Source of the DNA: Bugula neritina
Taxonomy: Eukaryota; Bryozoa; Gymnolaemata; Cheilostomatida; Bugulidae
Reading direction: 5' to 3'
DNA: 64,000 nt
Assembly: GCA_964035545.1 (NCBI GenBank)
Contig: OZ037767.1
Location: 9,972,207-10,036,206 of the forward strand
The notes under the pieces are model-generated. The model saw only the letters and a list, made by a program, of their open reading frames with translations, did no database searches and was not told the origin of the DNA. Numbering within the stretch: the stretch's first letter is position 1; the number at the start of each line of letters is the position of its first letter. The translations under genes and the position numbers were made by a program. This document shows positions 50,956 to 63,900 of this stretch, one piece after another.

Positions 50956-51392
50956 GCCAAATATTTACTACAAAATTCAAAAATAGCATAAATTAAGTAG
51001 TATTACCGTGCCTATTTGCATCCAATTAACTAGTCTTACATTTATAGCAACTGTAGCGTATTTTGTGTATAATGGTTATTGCAAGCATTATTCAATTCAT
51101 ATTCACATTGTAATCACAGCGAAGCTTTAACTTTATAGCTTTGTATTTATGTGCATGATTGAGTTTTAATTTTTCTTTTAATTTTATGTGCATTAAAAAT
51201 GTGTTTAAAAACTTTACCAATAAACAAAATAAAAAAAATGTACACATAAAATAGAAAAAAAATAAAATAACAAAAGTGGCAAATTTTTTCCTTTATAACT
51301 TATATAAACTCGCGGTACCAATCTCGGCATAATGGCGCCCATATGATTCCGTAAGATTTGCTAATGGCAACACTCTTAAATATACCACACTG
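48525..51392. mobile_element. Foldback element, copy 2 (longer, with unique internal segment)
   Basis: Same inverted arms as 3894-5837 (CAGTGTGGTATATTAAGAGT at both tips), flanked by the exact 8-bp duplication GATTATAG (48517-48524 and 51393-51400). Left arm about 48525-48940, right arm about 50953-51392. An AT core lies at about 48940-48975 and 49815-50950, with a ~195-bp higher-order repeat near 50459-50845. An 840-bp non-AT segment (48976-49815) is absent from copy 1. The left arm lacks about 18 bp (AGTAAATTGGATGCAAAT) present in copy 1; otherwise the arms are almost identical, suggesting fairly recent movement. No transposase frame was seen. Confidence 0.88.
48976..49815. other. Unique segment inside foldback copy 2
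   Basis: About 840 bp without the AT motif. It opens with a hairpin, TAGAATGACACTCT ... TAGAGTGACATTCTA (48974-49021). There is no long ORF. It may be the ancestral interior of the element or a nested insertion. Confidence 0.6.
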
Positions 51393-51400
51393 GATTATAG

Positions 51401-51569
51401 TTCAATGATTTTATTGACTCGCAATGTAGTAATCTTATCTCACGCCGTGCAATGATGCGGGTTTTTGTCGGAATTACAAGAAATTCGGTAAGCTTTAGGT
51501 ATCCTACAAAATATGAATCACTTTCATTTTGGTAGTCACTAATCATAATGAAAGTGATGTGTCGTTTTA
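51401..51569. other. Short upstream region of RPS6KC1
   Basis: The foldback element inserted only about 170 bp before the start codon. This leaves little native promoter or 5' UTR unless upstream non-coding exons exist. A stop (TAA overlapping the ATG, TTTTAATGGC) is immediately upstream. Confidence 0.5.
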
Positions 51570-54500
51570 ATGGCTGGCAGTACTAGAAAAGACCCATGGA
51601 TTCGTTGGTTTGACGTTACTAGCCCACAAAAGCATTCTGGAGGCTACACTGTTTACAAGGTTACATCTAAGGTAAGGCATAGCTATTACGGTTACTAACA
51701 GTAACCGGGTTAGGGTTACCGATACGGAATACCATCAAACCATGCTCAGTCTCACACACTTACAGTTACACTTACAGTCATAATTATACTAGTACTATTA
51801 ATTATGGTTATGCTAGTACTAGTAGTAGTAGTACTAGTAGTATCATACTCATACTAATACTGATACTCTATAGCCATAGGCATAGGCCTGATAGCCGATA
51901 GGGCTAGGCTCAGGGACAACGCAACATCAACTTCAAGTTCAGCACGAACATCAACCTAAATTTATTGCTAAAGTGTTAAACATTAAATTTAATGATTATG
52001 ATAATGATTTCTAAGACTATAATTATCATTACAATCATCATTATGATTATCACATGAAGCTGAGCATGGGTTAACGTTAAATACTTATAATATTAATAAT
52101 AAATAATAATATTAATATGATTTTTAGCTTCGTAAATCGATTTAATGCTAATACTAATAGTAATACTAATACAGTACTAGTACTAGTAGTAGTACTGTAC
52201 TAGCAGTAGCAATGAGCAATTCTCACTAATAGTAATACTAATAGTAATAGTAACTATAAGTGTTGCGATTAGTATTAGATAATTAGTATTAGAATAAGCA
52301 ATACTAATTTACTAACTAATAGCAATGCTATCATTATGATTATGTCTAATGCTAATACTAATAGTAATACCAGTAACTGTAAGCAATATGCAATAGTAAT
52401 ACTATTACCAGTTATACTAATAATATTAATACAAATGGTAATAGTCATAGTAGTCAAGACGACAAATCAAAGGTAATGTTTGTTAACTAAGTGTGTTATA
52501 GTTTTGAATTTTGCAAAACTTCAAGTTCGAATAAGTCATATTTATGTAATAACTTGGCAATTGATTTGATTTTATATGAAATGACTTGCAAATAATGAAG
52601 TGATTAAATTCTTGTGATTAGCAATTGGTTTTGCTGAATACCTGTGTAACAAAAGAATATAGTGTGCCGAACCTGCATACTTGCTCCTAGAGCCTAGATA
52701 TCCAGTTGCTCGAGCTGATTTCGTTTGCCATTTGTTCTTAAACTTTAACAGACTGACTTTTCTAATCAATATTAAAATATAATTTTTATAATTTGCAGGT
52801 ATTTCCAGTGCATTCGCCAGAAATTACTACAGAAACTATAGTTTGGAAGAGATATAAAGATTTCAATAAGCTACACAAAACACTTTCAGCTCTTCATCAA
52901 AATCTTCATCGGCCTGGAGTATTTCCTGGTTTTCCCAAACCTCGTTTATTTGGTGAGTAATCATTTTATTTCTTAGTCTTTCTAGACTTGCTCGCTTCAG
53001 TTCTGCCATGTCATGTAAGTACAAGTGTCCTGCACATAAAGAAATCGTCTATTTCCCTGTACAACTGTTTAATGAAAAAGCAGAAGATGGCCTAAAGCTA
53101 TGTTTTGGGATGTCACCTAATCAACCGAAACGAAAAATTACATGATTCAAGCGGTTGGTAGCTCAAAATCTTGTAACATTTTGCAGGAAGGTTTGATGAT
53201 GATATTATTGAAGAGCGACGTCTTGCAGCTTTAGCGCTTCTCAATTTTGTTAGTTCTCAGGCTCATCTTTTCAATTCTTTAGCTGTCCAGGAATTTTTTG
53301 AGGTGAGTCTATAAAATAATAGGTTTTTAAAGCAAAAACAAATTGGTCATTATTACACTGGGTATGTCCTAATGTCATTGTTATCCACAGCTAACCAGTT
53401 TGAAGTAAAAAAAGCTTTACATACGCAATGCTGGCAGACACAGTTGAAAGTGACATTAATAAGGAGGTCTCAACTTGTATTCATCAAACTAGTAAATTAC
53501 CTACAATAGCGCTTTAGTTGATGTTTTTTTCTGGAAAACACTTAAGAGGTTATCTTACCTTTTTTTCAAATAAGTTTTCTTACTTATATTTTGATGAAAA
53601 ACATAAGGATTTTTATTGTTTTAATACTCTGTTTATATTGAACTTATTTAAATCAGATTTACTATATCAACAATAGTGGTGGTAGTGGTAGTGGTAGTGG
53701 TGGTATTAGTGGTAGTTTTACTTGGTAAATGTTGTATTAGTAATAGTTAGAAAGCACCGTCTCTTTTCACTTGCAAGCAGCACCACCATTTCTGCTATTT
53801 CCTAATGTGTAGCAGAACTAAAAGTTCTATCCCCAAGAGTGTTATGATTTATTTCATATCACTAGTTTATTTGTTTTCAAAGGCTTAAAATTTTAATTGC
53901 AAATATATAAGTACGTTTATTATTGAATACGTAAAAAATTCTCTTTCTTAAATTAAGGCATCAGAAAAGTGGGATTGTGAAAAGGAAACACATGATCAAA
54001 ATATCTTGCGTCCAGTTGGTGTCGTAGCATCTACGGACAGCAACGCTCAAGGAGCTGTTAGAAGAGCGACACCTGAGGTTGACACTACAGGAGTTCAGAG
54101 TGAAGGGCAGCAGGTGCTTGCAAGTTCTCTGCCAGACAGTGATACTGGCACTGTGTCAGTGGATACTGAGTGAGTCTTGCAAACTCGCTTGTTTAAACTA
54201 AGTAGTGTGCAGATCTCATGCTATAGCCTCAGATCTGTAATCGCATTGATTTTCACATTTAGGTGGAGAAATTGAGATAGCCTAAGGTCTGTAATTTTCT
54301 TAATAGATTTTGGTTTGGGGCACAGGTTGAAATTCTTGAGAGAACATAACTTCTTTTGCTATATTTTCAAGCTAGAGCACATACTTTTCTCAATTTCTCT
54401 GTTGCTGCACCTACCTCAATTTTCAGTGCTATGGTAGTTAGTGATAGTGATATTTGTCGTTCTGCATACTTCATATACGGAATAAATAGAAGGAAATTGT

Positions 54501-57500
54501 GATGTTTTAGACCTCATCTCTCGTCTCCGGTAGTCAGCCATTCTCTTAGCGGCACCTGGGCGCACAGACAGACAGAACATTCCGACAGTGACGTGTCTGA
54601 CAAAGATGGCGTAGAAATCACTCCTCAGACACCGGATGTGGACCAAACACAACGTCCTTCAACCTGTGACATAGTTGGAGAATTTGATCCGTGCACAAAT
54701 ACAGTCGACTCCTGGAATCACGTAATTGACTAATTTCTACTCCATATTATAATAATGCTTTTGTCAACATATGACATTACAATAAGCAATTGATAGTAAC
54801 AATTAATGTTCATATTAGTAATTAATTAAAGAATAATAATATTGATATTTAAGTTAATGTTGTATTTCACTGGTGACTGTCCCTTGTAACTCCCAAAGGT
54901 TTTCCCCTCCCATCATGTTATATTTATACACAATCTTTTGTAGGGAGAAGTGAGCAATAGCCAGCTTCTTTCTCAGGTAGTGGAAGTGGACAGTGTAGTT
55001 CAGTCACCAAACCCTGTAGAGCTCACGGCACCAGAGATGTCTGACGCCGATCTAGTCCCTCCCTCCGACACTCTGGGTGAATACATAGAGGTGAATACTG
55101 GCCTGCTATATAATATAGAATACCATTATATGCATTCAGTTAATGCTGGTAGGTGCTGAGAGTTAATAGTAAATGTCTGTCTTTTATAAACTGAGCCTTG
55201 ATTGGCTGCTTCTAATCTGGTTATTTATCTGAAGCTACTCTAACTTTTGACCGGATTAAAACAGCGAGTTATATTTTGACATTTGCAGAGTAAAGACGAC
55301 TATTTATATAAAGCTGTTAAGCAGATTAGTCGAGCCCGAAAGGAAGAGAAGGCAGCTCATTATCAAATCGCTTTCGACTATTATAAGAGAGCCGTGTCAC
55401 TCCTCCTTACTGGAGTTCAAGGTGAGACAATTCCCATCTCAGTCGTGAATAGCAATAAATAGTATTATTGGGGATTGCCTTCCCAAACTTATGTTGGTGT
55501 TTGACAAGGTGACAGTGATGAGGGTCGCAGAAGTGTTGTGAAACGTAAAACAGCCGAGTATCTGGTGTACGCGGAGAAGTTGCACCACCGCTACCTGGAC
55601 AGCAGTGGTACAGATGGTAGCAGATGGAGACAATTACAAGTCCCTCGGCCTGTGGCCAGACTACGCACAGGTCTCTCTGAGCTCTCCAGTTACAAGGTTT
55701 GTTCAGTTACTTACAAGGTTGGAGCCGGTCAATTTTTCCCTGTTCTGTCTTATTATACCTCTACCCCACCACTATCCTATCCTCACCCCACCACTATCCT
55801 ATCCTCACCCCACCACTATCTTATCCTCACCCCACCACTAACCTATCCTCACCCCACCACTAACCTATCTTCACCCCACCACTATCTTATCTTCACCCCA
55901 CCACTATCCTATCCTCACCCCACCACTATCCTATCCTCACCCCACCACTATCCTATCTTCACCCCACCACTATTCTATCCTCACCCCACCACTATCCTAT
56001 CCTCACCCCACCATTATCCTATCTTCACCCCACCACTATCCTATCTTCACCCCACCACTATCTTATCTTCACCCCACCACTATCCTATCCTCACCCCACC
56101 ACTATCCTATCCTCACCCCACCACTATCCTATCCTCACCCCACCACTATCCTATCCTCACCCCACCACTATCCTATCCTCACCCCACCACTATCCTATCT
56201 TCACCCCACCACTATCCTATCTTCACCCCACCACTATCTTATCTTCACCCCACCACCATTCTCTCCTCACCCCACCACTATCTTATCCTCACCCCACCAC
56301 TATCCTATCCCTCCTACCTATCCTATCTTTCTATCCCCACCATATACCTATCTCTGCTCTGTGTTATTTCTATCCCTCCCAACATCCTATCGTCACTCCC
56401 ACACTATTCTATCCCATCCTCACTACTGTTCTATTCCTACCCCTATCATATTCATATCCCTACTCTATCACTTTCCTATTTCTATTATTCTTAAATGCAA
56501 TTTTAAAGATGTACGGTAGTTTTCTCAACAATATCTTGGTATGTGTACTTCTTATATTAAAAAAACACAGCTAAGTCTGGCACATTTGTGTCAAGGATAT
56601 TTACTCACTTATATTCCCCCAGGTGCTGGGACTAGTGGGTAAAAACATGCTGGTGCTAGACAAGTCCACAGAGGAAACATTCGTTATTAAGGTAAATCTT
56701 CTGCTCTACATAGTGTGCAGAATGCTAACTCTTTTACGCATTTTCTACCTGCAATGTCTATGCCTTTGATTATAGCGATTAGTACTGGATATCATATCGA
56801 CTTCATAAGTTATTTTTAGGTAGTTTACAGTGTCATAAGGTGGTGGCATACTTATAGATTAATAAAGATGCGTGTGATCATTCTATTGAAAGTCAGGTCG
56901 TGCTGTGCTATTTAGCACCAGTGCATTGGATCTGGTTTTATTTGTTGTCCCTAAATATATAAGATTAGTTGAAGTGCGTCACGTGACATGCTATAAGGCT
57001 GGTTGAAGTGACATGCTGTATCCAATGCATACTCACATTGTGACATGCCTAATCAGGTGCTTGAATTTCTTACCTTGCAGGTGTTGCAGAAGAATAGTGA
57101 TGTCGGAGAGTTGTCGTCCGCCAAGCAGATTATTCCTACGAAATGCAGTCGAATGGTTAAACTCGTTAAGTATTTCGAGACAGAGTGTACTATATATTTA
57201 CTATTGGAGTATGCAAGAGGTAAGCTTGTTCACCGAAAACTCATTTATTCTGTTCCTGTAACTAGTAATACTTCTTTTAATATCAAAATATGTCAGGCAA
57301 CACTGGGTGTCTATTAGTTGAGAATCATCGCTGTTTCAGGTATGACGTTGTGGCAGTACATACATAACTACCTTCACAGTAGCTCACAGGAGCTCAGTCC
57401 CTACCCACTGCTAGCTTACGGTGCTGATAATGTCTACAGCGGCAAGAAGTATCCTTCAGTCACAGATCCTACACCTGCCGTTGATTGCATAAATACAGGT

Positions 57501-60500
57501 GTGACTCTGTTACCATAGTTATGAAGATTTGTCCCTTCAACAACTTTTCACGCAAGCAAAATTTTACTAGCCTTGCTTATTTTTCTGTTTTGTGGCAGAA
57601 GGTTTGCCCCTTCCCTTTAATAATAGTAATTTAATCAAGGTACTTAGACTATGAACGGATCATTTTATCATCAAACTATACTTATATGCCAGCAATACAT
57701 TTAATACACAATATTGAGTGGTATTGCCATGTATTTCCGTATTTTTTCAACAGATACGACAAACCGTATATCTTCAAACGCCAATGTGACAGCACACAGT
57801 GAAGAGTGTTTACCTGCTCTGCTTGGCTTCGAGACATCCTCTACAGGTAATCAGCATGGTGACCTGCAAGACCATCACACCTGTGCAGGTATTCTGCCCA
57901 TCTCAGCTACACTCTACTTTCACTAACCATAGTTATGTCTCACAGTTAGTGTTTATACAGACACAATTATATATAAATTAGATTCTATGTATTCAAGATT
58001 GTTGCATTGTCACTTGGATTAATTATATACACAATGAACTCCAACATTGAATGAGAAACATGTTCCTAAAGTATAGCCTATTTTCAGAGGAAATAATGTT
58101 CACATAGAATATATCTCATCCATAACCTTTTTTTTAAAAAGAAATGCTAAAAGTAATGTAGACTCATATAAATTAATGTTATTTTTCATTTTGTTAAAAC
58201 TGTTCCTTGCTTACTTCTGCTACTTTTGCAGTTTTAAAATCAAATTTTCCGCACAAATAGTTTCTATGTTCCTTTGATTAAGGTGATGTTAGTTCATTTC
58301 AATATTTTTGTGTTTCAAAGATGCGCATGCAGAACCAGGGCAAGCAGAAGATGTGTTTGCTGACACAGTTTCTAATCAGCCATCTCAAAAGGTCTTATCT
58401 GACGAGTCCCTCAGTTCATCTACTAGGAGAAGTAAGTTATAGTATACTAAGGGAAGTAAGTTATACTATACTAAGAGAAGTAAGTTATACTATAATAAAG
58501 GAAGTAAGTTATAGTATACTAAGGGAAGTAAGTTATACTATACTAAAGGAAGTAAGTTATAGTATACTAAAAGAAGTAAGTTAACTAGTGTAAGTGGATT
58601 ATAGTTTCCTAAAAGATGTTGCTATAGTTTTGTAGGAAAAGAAAGATATTGTGGAAAATAAACCAAATATTGGAGTTGCTTGCTCATGTCTTTGCATTTT
58701 TTGTTTATTAACTCACCGCAGTGTCACTGAAGCGGTCAAACAGCTCTTTGAGTAGAAGCGTGTCAGTTGAGAGAACCAGTGATACAGTTAGTTCATCTCG
58801 CCACCGAAACCTCTCAACCGCATTTGATGACCTTGAGTTATCCTCCCCCCAGTCACCTACTAAACCCCATCTACCGGAGAACTGTGTGCAGAAGTGGGCT
58901 GCTGAATTACTTATGGCTATTGACGAACTGCATCAGTGTGGACTTATCTTACAGTATGTTCAGTGGATTCTTCTCTTTGTTGTATTCATATTTCATAATT
59001 GAACTTAATTGATTATAATGAATAAATTAATTTTCAACAACATTCACTGTTACCATTCAGTGTTAACCCTCAGCAGTGTTCCCCCTCAGTGTTATTCTTC
59101 AGTGTTACTCCTCACTGTTACTCCTCAGTGTTACCTCTCACTGTTACCCCACAGTGTTACTTCTCAGTGTTCAGTAGATTCTGTAACGTATTCTTACAGT
59201 GACCTCAGACCACACAACATACTTCTCAGTTCTCAAGGACAAATCACTCTCACATACTTCTGCCGATGGCCAGGGGTCCACCAGGAACTTTCCTCCAAAA
59301 GCAAAGAGCAATTTCACGTTGCCCCAGGTGGGTGGTGCAGCTTGAATATTGCGTCTAAATGTATGTGGAGCTGGTTTGAAGTAGAGGATACACTAATTAT
59401 TGGTGAACAATAACTGTGGGAAATACTGTTCTGTTGTTACAAAGTGTCTTCTGCATTCTATCGCATACTTTGGGCTGCTCCACTTGCAACTTCTTTTGCT
59501 CTTCTTGGTGCACCATAAGCTTATAATAATTGTAAACTTATAATACTTATATTAAATGTAAGCTCACAAACATTGTCGTAACATAAGCTTATACACATAA
59601 TGTAAGCTTGCCTTAGACTGCATGTAAGCCCTTGAACATTGCAGAGGGCACGTTGCCCGGTGCGCTGTGCTTTGCATCAGACTACTGGAGTTTTGGAGTT
59701 ATCTTATACGAACTGCTAACTGGCTACAGTCTGTGTGATGCCCACCCCGAAGGTATTACCTCACACACCATCTTAAGGTCACCTGATCATCTATCCCAGG
59801 AGGCAGGGCACCTGTTGAAACAAGTCAGTATTGTGTATTCAATCTCCTGTTCCTGTATTCTGCATGTAAAGGTGTAGTTCAGCCTTTGTGTTATGGAGTG
59901 AAGGTCAACGAATAATATTTATACCTAGGGTCATCAGTGAGTCTGAGTGAATAGTGAGGGGGGTGGCAGTTTTGCATAATATCTAGAATATATATTGTCT
60001 TGGTGCAAATTTCAGCCGATAGTAGCAAAACTATGAAATGAAAGCATGGAGTTGTTGTGTGTTAAACATTGCGCTGCACACTGAACAGTACCTTGCACAG
60101 TGCAATGTATTGTGTACAATACTTTGTACTGTACAGTATAGTGTACACTGCATTGGGTCAAGTTCAGTTCTTTTTCAAAGTCTTGAATCTTCAATGATAT
60201 ATATTTTATGACTTTGAAAAGAGTAATCTTCTAGCATTGTAATCAATGCTTTATTTTATTGTTACTGGTTTTCTGGGAAGCTTCTGCAGCTCTACGTATA
60301 TGACAAGTTTCTGTAGTCAATCTAACATTTGATGACTTAAAAGTGAACTTAGTCCGAGTAGAGCTTTTAGAATATAAACTGACTTAACTAGGCTTACTGT
60401 GTAAGAACTTGTTTCCCCGCCTCAGCAGCTAATCTCTTATCTCCAGTTCACATACATTTGTGTTTTAATAAAATAAAAACCATCTTACAAATTAATGGGT

Positions 60501-60968
60501 TATTTTCCATAAACAGTTATTTCTCCAGATTTTTGGAATTTAATGGCAAAAATAGAAATAAATTTTGCAACAAAAAAATAAGAAAATACAAAAAATTCAC
60601 TTGTCATCATTGAAGTAGCATGAGAGGGAAACGTCTAAATTTTTCGAATCTAATTGATAATTTGGGGAAATATATACTTTAAGCAACAGCTGAGGTGTAA
60701 CATTCAAGATAGCTGTTTCTCTCTAAGCTTCTGAACTGTTTATTGTGTGCCAATTTACTTTGCTCACCATTTTGACCAACACCCGTTTGTTTTCCATTCT
60801 ATTAAAAAGAAATAAATGTATTTTGTAAGAAGTTCCATGAACTTAATGTTATGTCTGTTACAGTTGTTGAGATGTAACAGCAACGAGCGTCTTGGGGGAG
60901 GAGTAGCAGGAATAGAGGAAATCAAAGCTCATCCTTTCTTCAGTAAAGTTGACTGGTCATCCATATAA
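51570..60968 (+). CDS. RPS6KC1: Ribosomal protein S6 kinase delta-1 type protein (PX-MIT-pseudokinase)
   Basis: Endosomal PX protein; the mammalian homologue (RPK118) binds PI3P and sphingosine kinase 1. Seventeen exons: 51570-51671, 52799-52952, 53187-53302, 53958-54169, 54511-54721, 54944-55090, 55289-55421, 55509-55696, 56623-56691, 57081-57219, 57340-57498, 57754-57846, 58321-58431, 58722-58953, 59200-59327, 59645-59823, 60864-60968. They join in frame to 825 aa (human 1066; the insert in the kinase is shorter here). Seen: PX about 10-124 (GGYTVYKVTSK, IVWKRYKDFNKLHK, GRFDDDIIEERR), MIT about 315-380 (KRKTAEYLVYAEKL), kinase N-lobe from about 419 (FVIK, Lys444), C-lobe with LHDLRPHNILL (Asp690, Asn695), YFC at 708-710 where DFG would be, VAPEG, SDYWSFGVILYELLTG, and ERLGGG...HPFFSKVDW. 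Absence of DFG argues for a pseudokinase. Confidence 0.95.
51775..52450. repeat. Hexamer/trinucleotide arrays, RPS6KC1 intron 1
   Basis: Blocks of ACTAGTAGTAGTAGTACTAG and AATACTAATAGTAATACTAA at 51775-51875 and 52145-52450, the same repeat family as upstream. Confidence 0.7.
55757..56320 (+). repeat. 22-bp minisatellite, RPS6KC1 intron 8
   Basis: About 25 copies of CCACTATCCTATCCTCACCC plus CA, with C/T variants (ATCTTCAC). The whole interval 55748-56355 has no G on the sense strand. The 318-codon ORF that runs from exon 8 through the array (Pro/Ser/His/Tyr repeats) is not the product: similarity resumes after the splice at 55696/56623. Confidence 0.95.
58432..58590 (+). repeat. 24-bp minisatellite starting at the RPS6KC1 exon 13 donor
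   Basis: Seven copies of GTAAGTTATAGTATACTAAG plus GGAA. The first begins at the true donor (AGGAGAA|GTAAGT), so every unit carries an A|GTAAGT site. The upstream GGGAA/GAGAA of each unit copies the end of the exon (GGAGAA). Confidence 0.93.
59055..59175 (+). repeat. CAGTGTTACYCCTCAG repeats before RPS6KC1 exon 15
   Basis: About eight irregular 13-18 bp units (TCAGTGTTACTCCTCACTG), ending about 25 bp before the exon 15 acceptor at 59199. Confidence 0.7.
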
Positions 60969-63900
60969 TCACAAACATCATATTTAATGTGATATTCCGA
61001 TATAACATAACATATGGTGTAATAAATGATATAATGTATGGTATAACATATATACGATATAATATAACATATGGTATAATATATGATATAATGCCTGATA
61101 GAATATATGGTGTGAAATGTGGTGTAATATAATATATGATGTAATCAGTTTCCTAGACAATTTATATTTTTATGCTCCCTGACTTTTGAAAGGCAAATGT
61201 TTTTGCTAGAAGTTCTTTATTTTGGTTTACAGCATCATCACTTTTATGGACTCTGTCTTTTTTATGAAATTTTGATATAAAAGTGTTTCACCCGTTTTGT
61301 AGAATATTTGTATGCATATTCCAGCCTAGATCTTTAGATTTGTTAACTTTGAATACTATAGAAAAGCCTCCTTTTTCATTCTTCTGTTTTACATCTGGCA
61401 ATCTTGACAATAATTTAATGAATACAATATAACAGCTCAAATACTATATGTTTTGGTTCAAGTAATATAATATAATGGATGAATTATTATGCTATTTGAG
61501 TCATAATATATTATATTATATAATGGCTCAAATAGCATAATCATCCATTTCAAGTAATTCATTCCATTAAAAATATTATTTGTTACAATTTAGGAGTTGC
61601 CACGGTTATGACTCCTTGAGGTGTCGCTGCTCTAAATAATTTGCCTGCATAGAGTTTTTTAGACTTCCATCCTTGTTAGCAGTATGAGTTTCAAGCACCC
61701 GTGGTTAAGCATTAGTTAGCTTACTACATGCTATTTGCTACCTACTACATGCTATTTGCTACCTACTACATGCTATTTGCTACCTACTACATGCTATATG
61801 CTACCTACTACATGCTAATTGCTACCTACTACATGCTATGTGCTACCTAATATATGCTACTTACTACATGCTATATGCAAACTACTACATGCTATATGCA
61901 AACTACTACATGCTATGTGCTACATGCTGTATGCTATTTACTACATGCTATGTGCTACATGCTGTATGCTATTTACTACATGCTATGTGCTACATGCTGT
62001 ATGCTAACTACTACATGATGTATATAAGTGCTAAGTCATGGCTAAGAATCTTGGCAAGACATCCTGTTACAATTACTTCTGTACTACAACCAGAAACACA
62101 AACCATCTTGCCACATAGTGAAGGGCACTGAACTATAAAGAATATTCCAGTTCATTGGTGAAAAGTACAGTCATTAGCTTGCCTATAAAAGGCTCATCAC
62201 AATTGTGTTGGGTTAACACAAACCTGGGTGGAGATTTTGAGAAATCTCAGCAGCTTTTGTTAGCATTCTAGAATAAGCAAGAGTTTGCATATTTCTAGCA
62301 ATCAATTTTAAAATTGAAGTGCATTATTGGTATGTGAGTATTACTAATATAGCACAGTTAATTTCTAAAGCCCAAATAAAGTCTGATGGTGAACAGAAAG
62401 TGTTTAACTAACTATTTAACTCATATTATGATCAGTGGAAAGATATTTCGTGAGCATACAATTTGAATTAACATTTTTTGGTGTGAAAGTGTTACTCCAG
62501 TGTAAATATAATTATAGTTTTCAATAAAGTCTAGTTTTAACAATATGTAAGCTGATTATGTTACTCTGAAAGCTGAAAAGTTATCCCTTAAGCTGGTTGC
62601 AATAAACTGCAGGCTGGTGTTTAGTGTGAATCTTCGTTGTGGTATCGTTATACTTATGTTTGCACCTACATCTTAGCCATCAGCCTTGGCTGTTAAACTC
62701 TGTATCTTTCCTCAACACAAATTTTAAAAGTACAGAGCTGCAGTAATACACTCACACATGTAGACATAACATTAAGCTACAAAACAAATAAATATGTTTG
62801 CCTATAGGGCTAGAAAGATACAATACAATGAATTTTATATTGAAAAGTAAATATTAGAGCAATTCCTTAATTATGTTACTATATATATAGCAAAACCTGT
62901 TCATTAGAACATATTCTTACCTTCTTTTGCAGATTAAGAAAAAAAATTTCTTCCAATTCACATAACTAAGTTTAAATAAAATTATTAATTTGCATTCTAT
63001 AAACAGGACGGAGGGAGGGGGAGGGGGGTGACCCTGACTATCTCTGCACCATACAACACTGCTGGCCTCACTGCAGTACTGTATAATTATATCTTTCCCT
63101 TCAACCTAGCTAACTCATTCCTGTCATATATATTGTCTAAGATTTTTCTCTTTCTCTTGTCATAACTCTGTAGATCAAAGATACTTGAAATCTATAGCTC
63201 TAGACATTTCTTTTATATACATATTATAATAGGAGCTCCTTCTACCCGCCCAACCGCCCCCCATTTTTTCACACACAACTAACTACTAGGTCTTCAGTCT
63301 ATTGATTCCCATTTCTCTGATTTCTAGTGTTTATCTCTACAGTTTCAGACTTGCCTTGGTCAGCTCTCTGTTCTTCTCACATATGAAACATTGCCATCCA
63401 GAAAACCATGTTTCATGAGCTTTATTTATTATTATGGTATCACATTTATGTCAGTAAAACTCATAATTTCGAAGACCTTGTGCTATACATATAATATTTA
63501 TATTGTCTTATATGGTATCTAGAAGAGCATGTATCAGTCTCATGATGGAAGACTCCAATAACCTAAAGGTTTCGTTTGCATTAATACAACTGAAATCATG
63601 CACTGAAGATGCAATTGGTTAATTTAAAATATGAAGTGATTATAATTATTTGGAAAATATATTACAAATAGCCTAGACAATTTTAATGTTTTTAGCTAAC
63701 ATCAAGATAATTTCTTTTACATGACATCTTAATCAATTCTTATAGGTTTTATATATGCTATTATGTTGCAGTGTTTAAATATGTATAAAAGATGCTATAC
63801 ATATTAGTAATACAAGTTTTTATTACATCATCATTTAATGCGCAGCCATAATAAAAGAATGTAACAGAAGAAAATATTTTAAAAATGCTCAATGATAAAT

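Noticed and set aside
55538-56494. 318-codon ORF with Pro/His/Tyr/Ser repeats
   Set aside because: Its start is the real RPS6KC1 exon 8 but in continuation it reads through the donor at 55696 into the 22-bp array; family similarity resumes in exon 9 after splicing.
61819-62131. 62- and 97-codon Leu/Tyr/Cys-repeat ORFs
   Set aside because: Period-21 minisatellite keeps the frame open; no gene context.
63000-63300. GC-richer purine/pyrimidine runs near the right edge
   Set aside because: Short G- and C-runs only; no coding, RNA or repeat structure could be supported.
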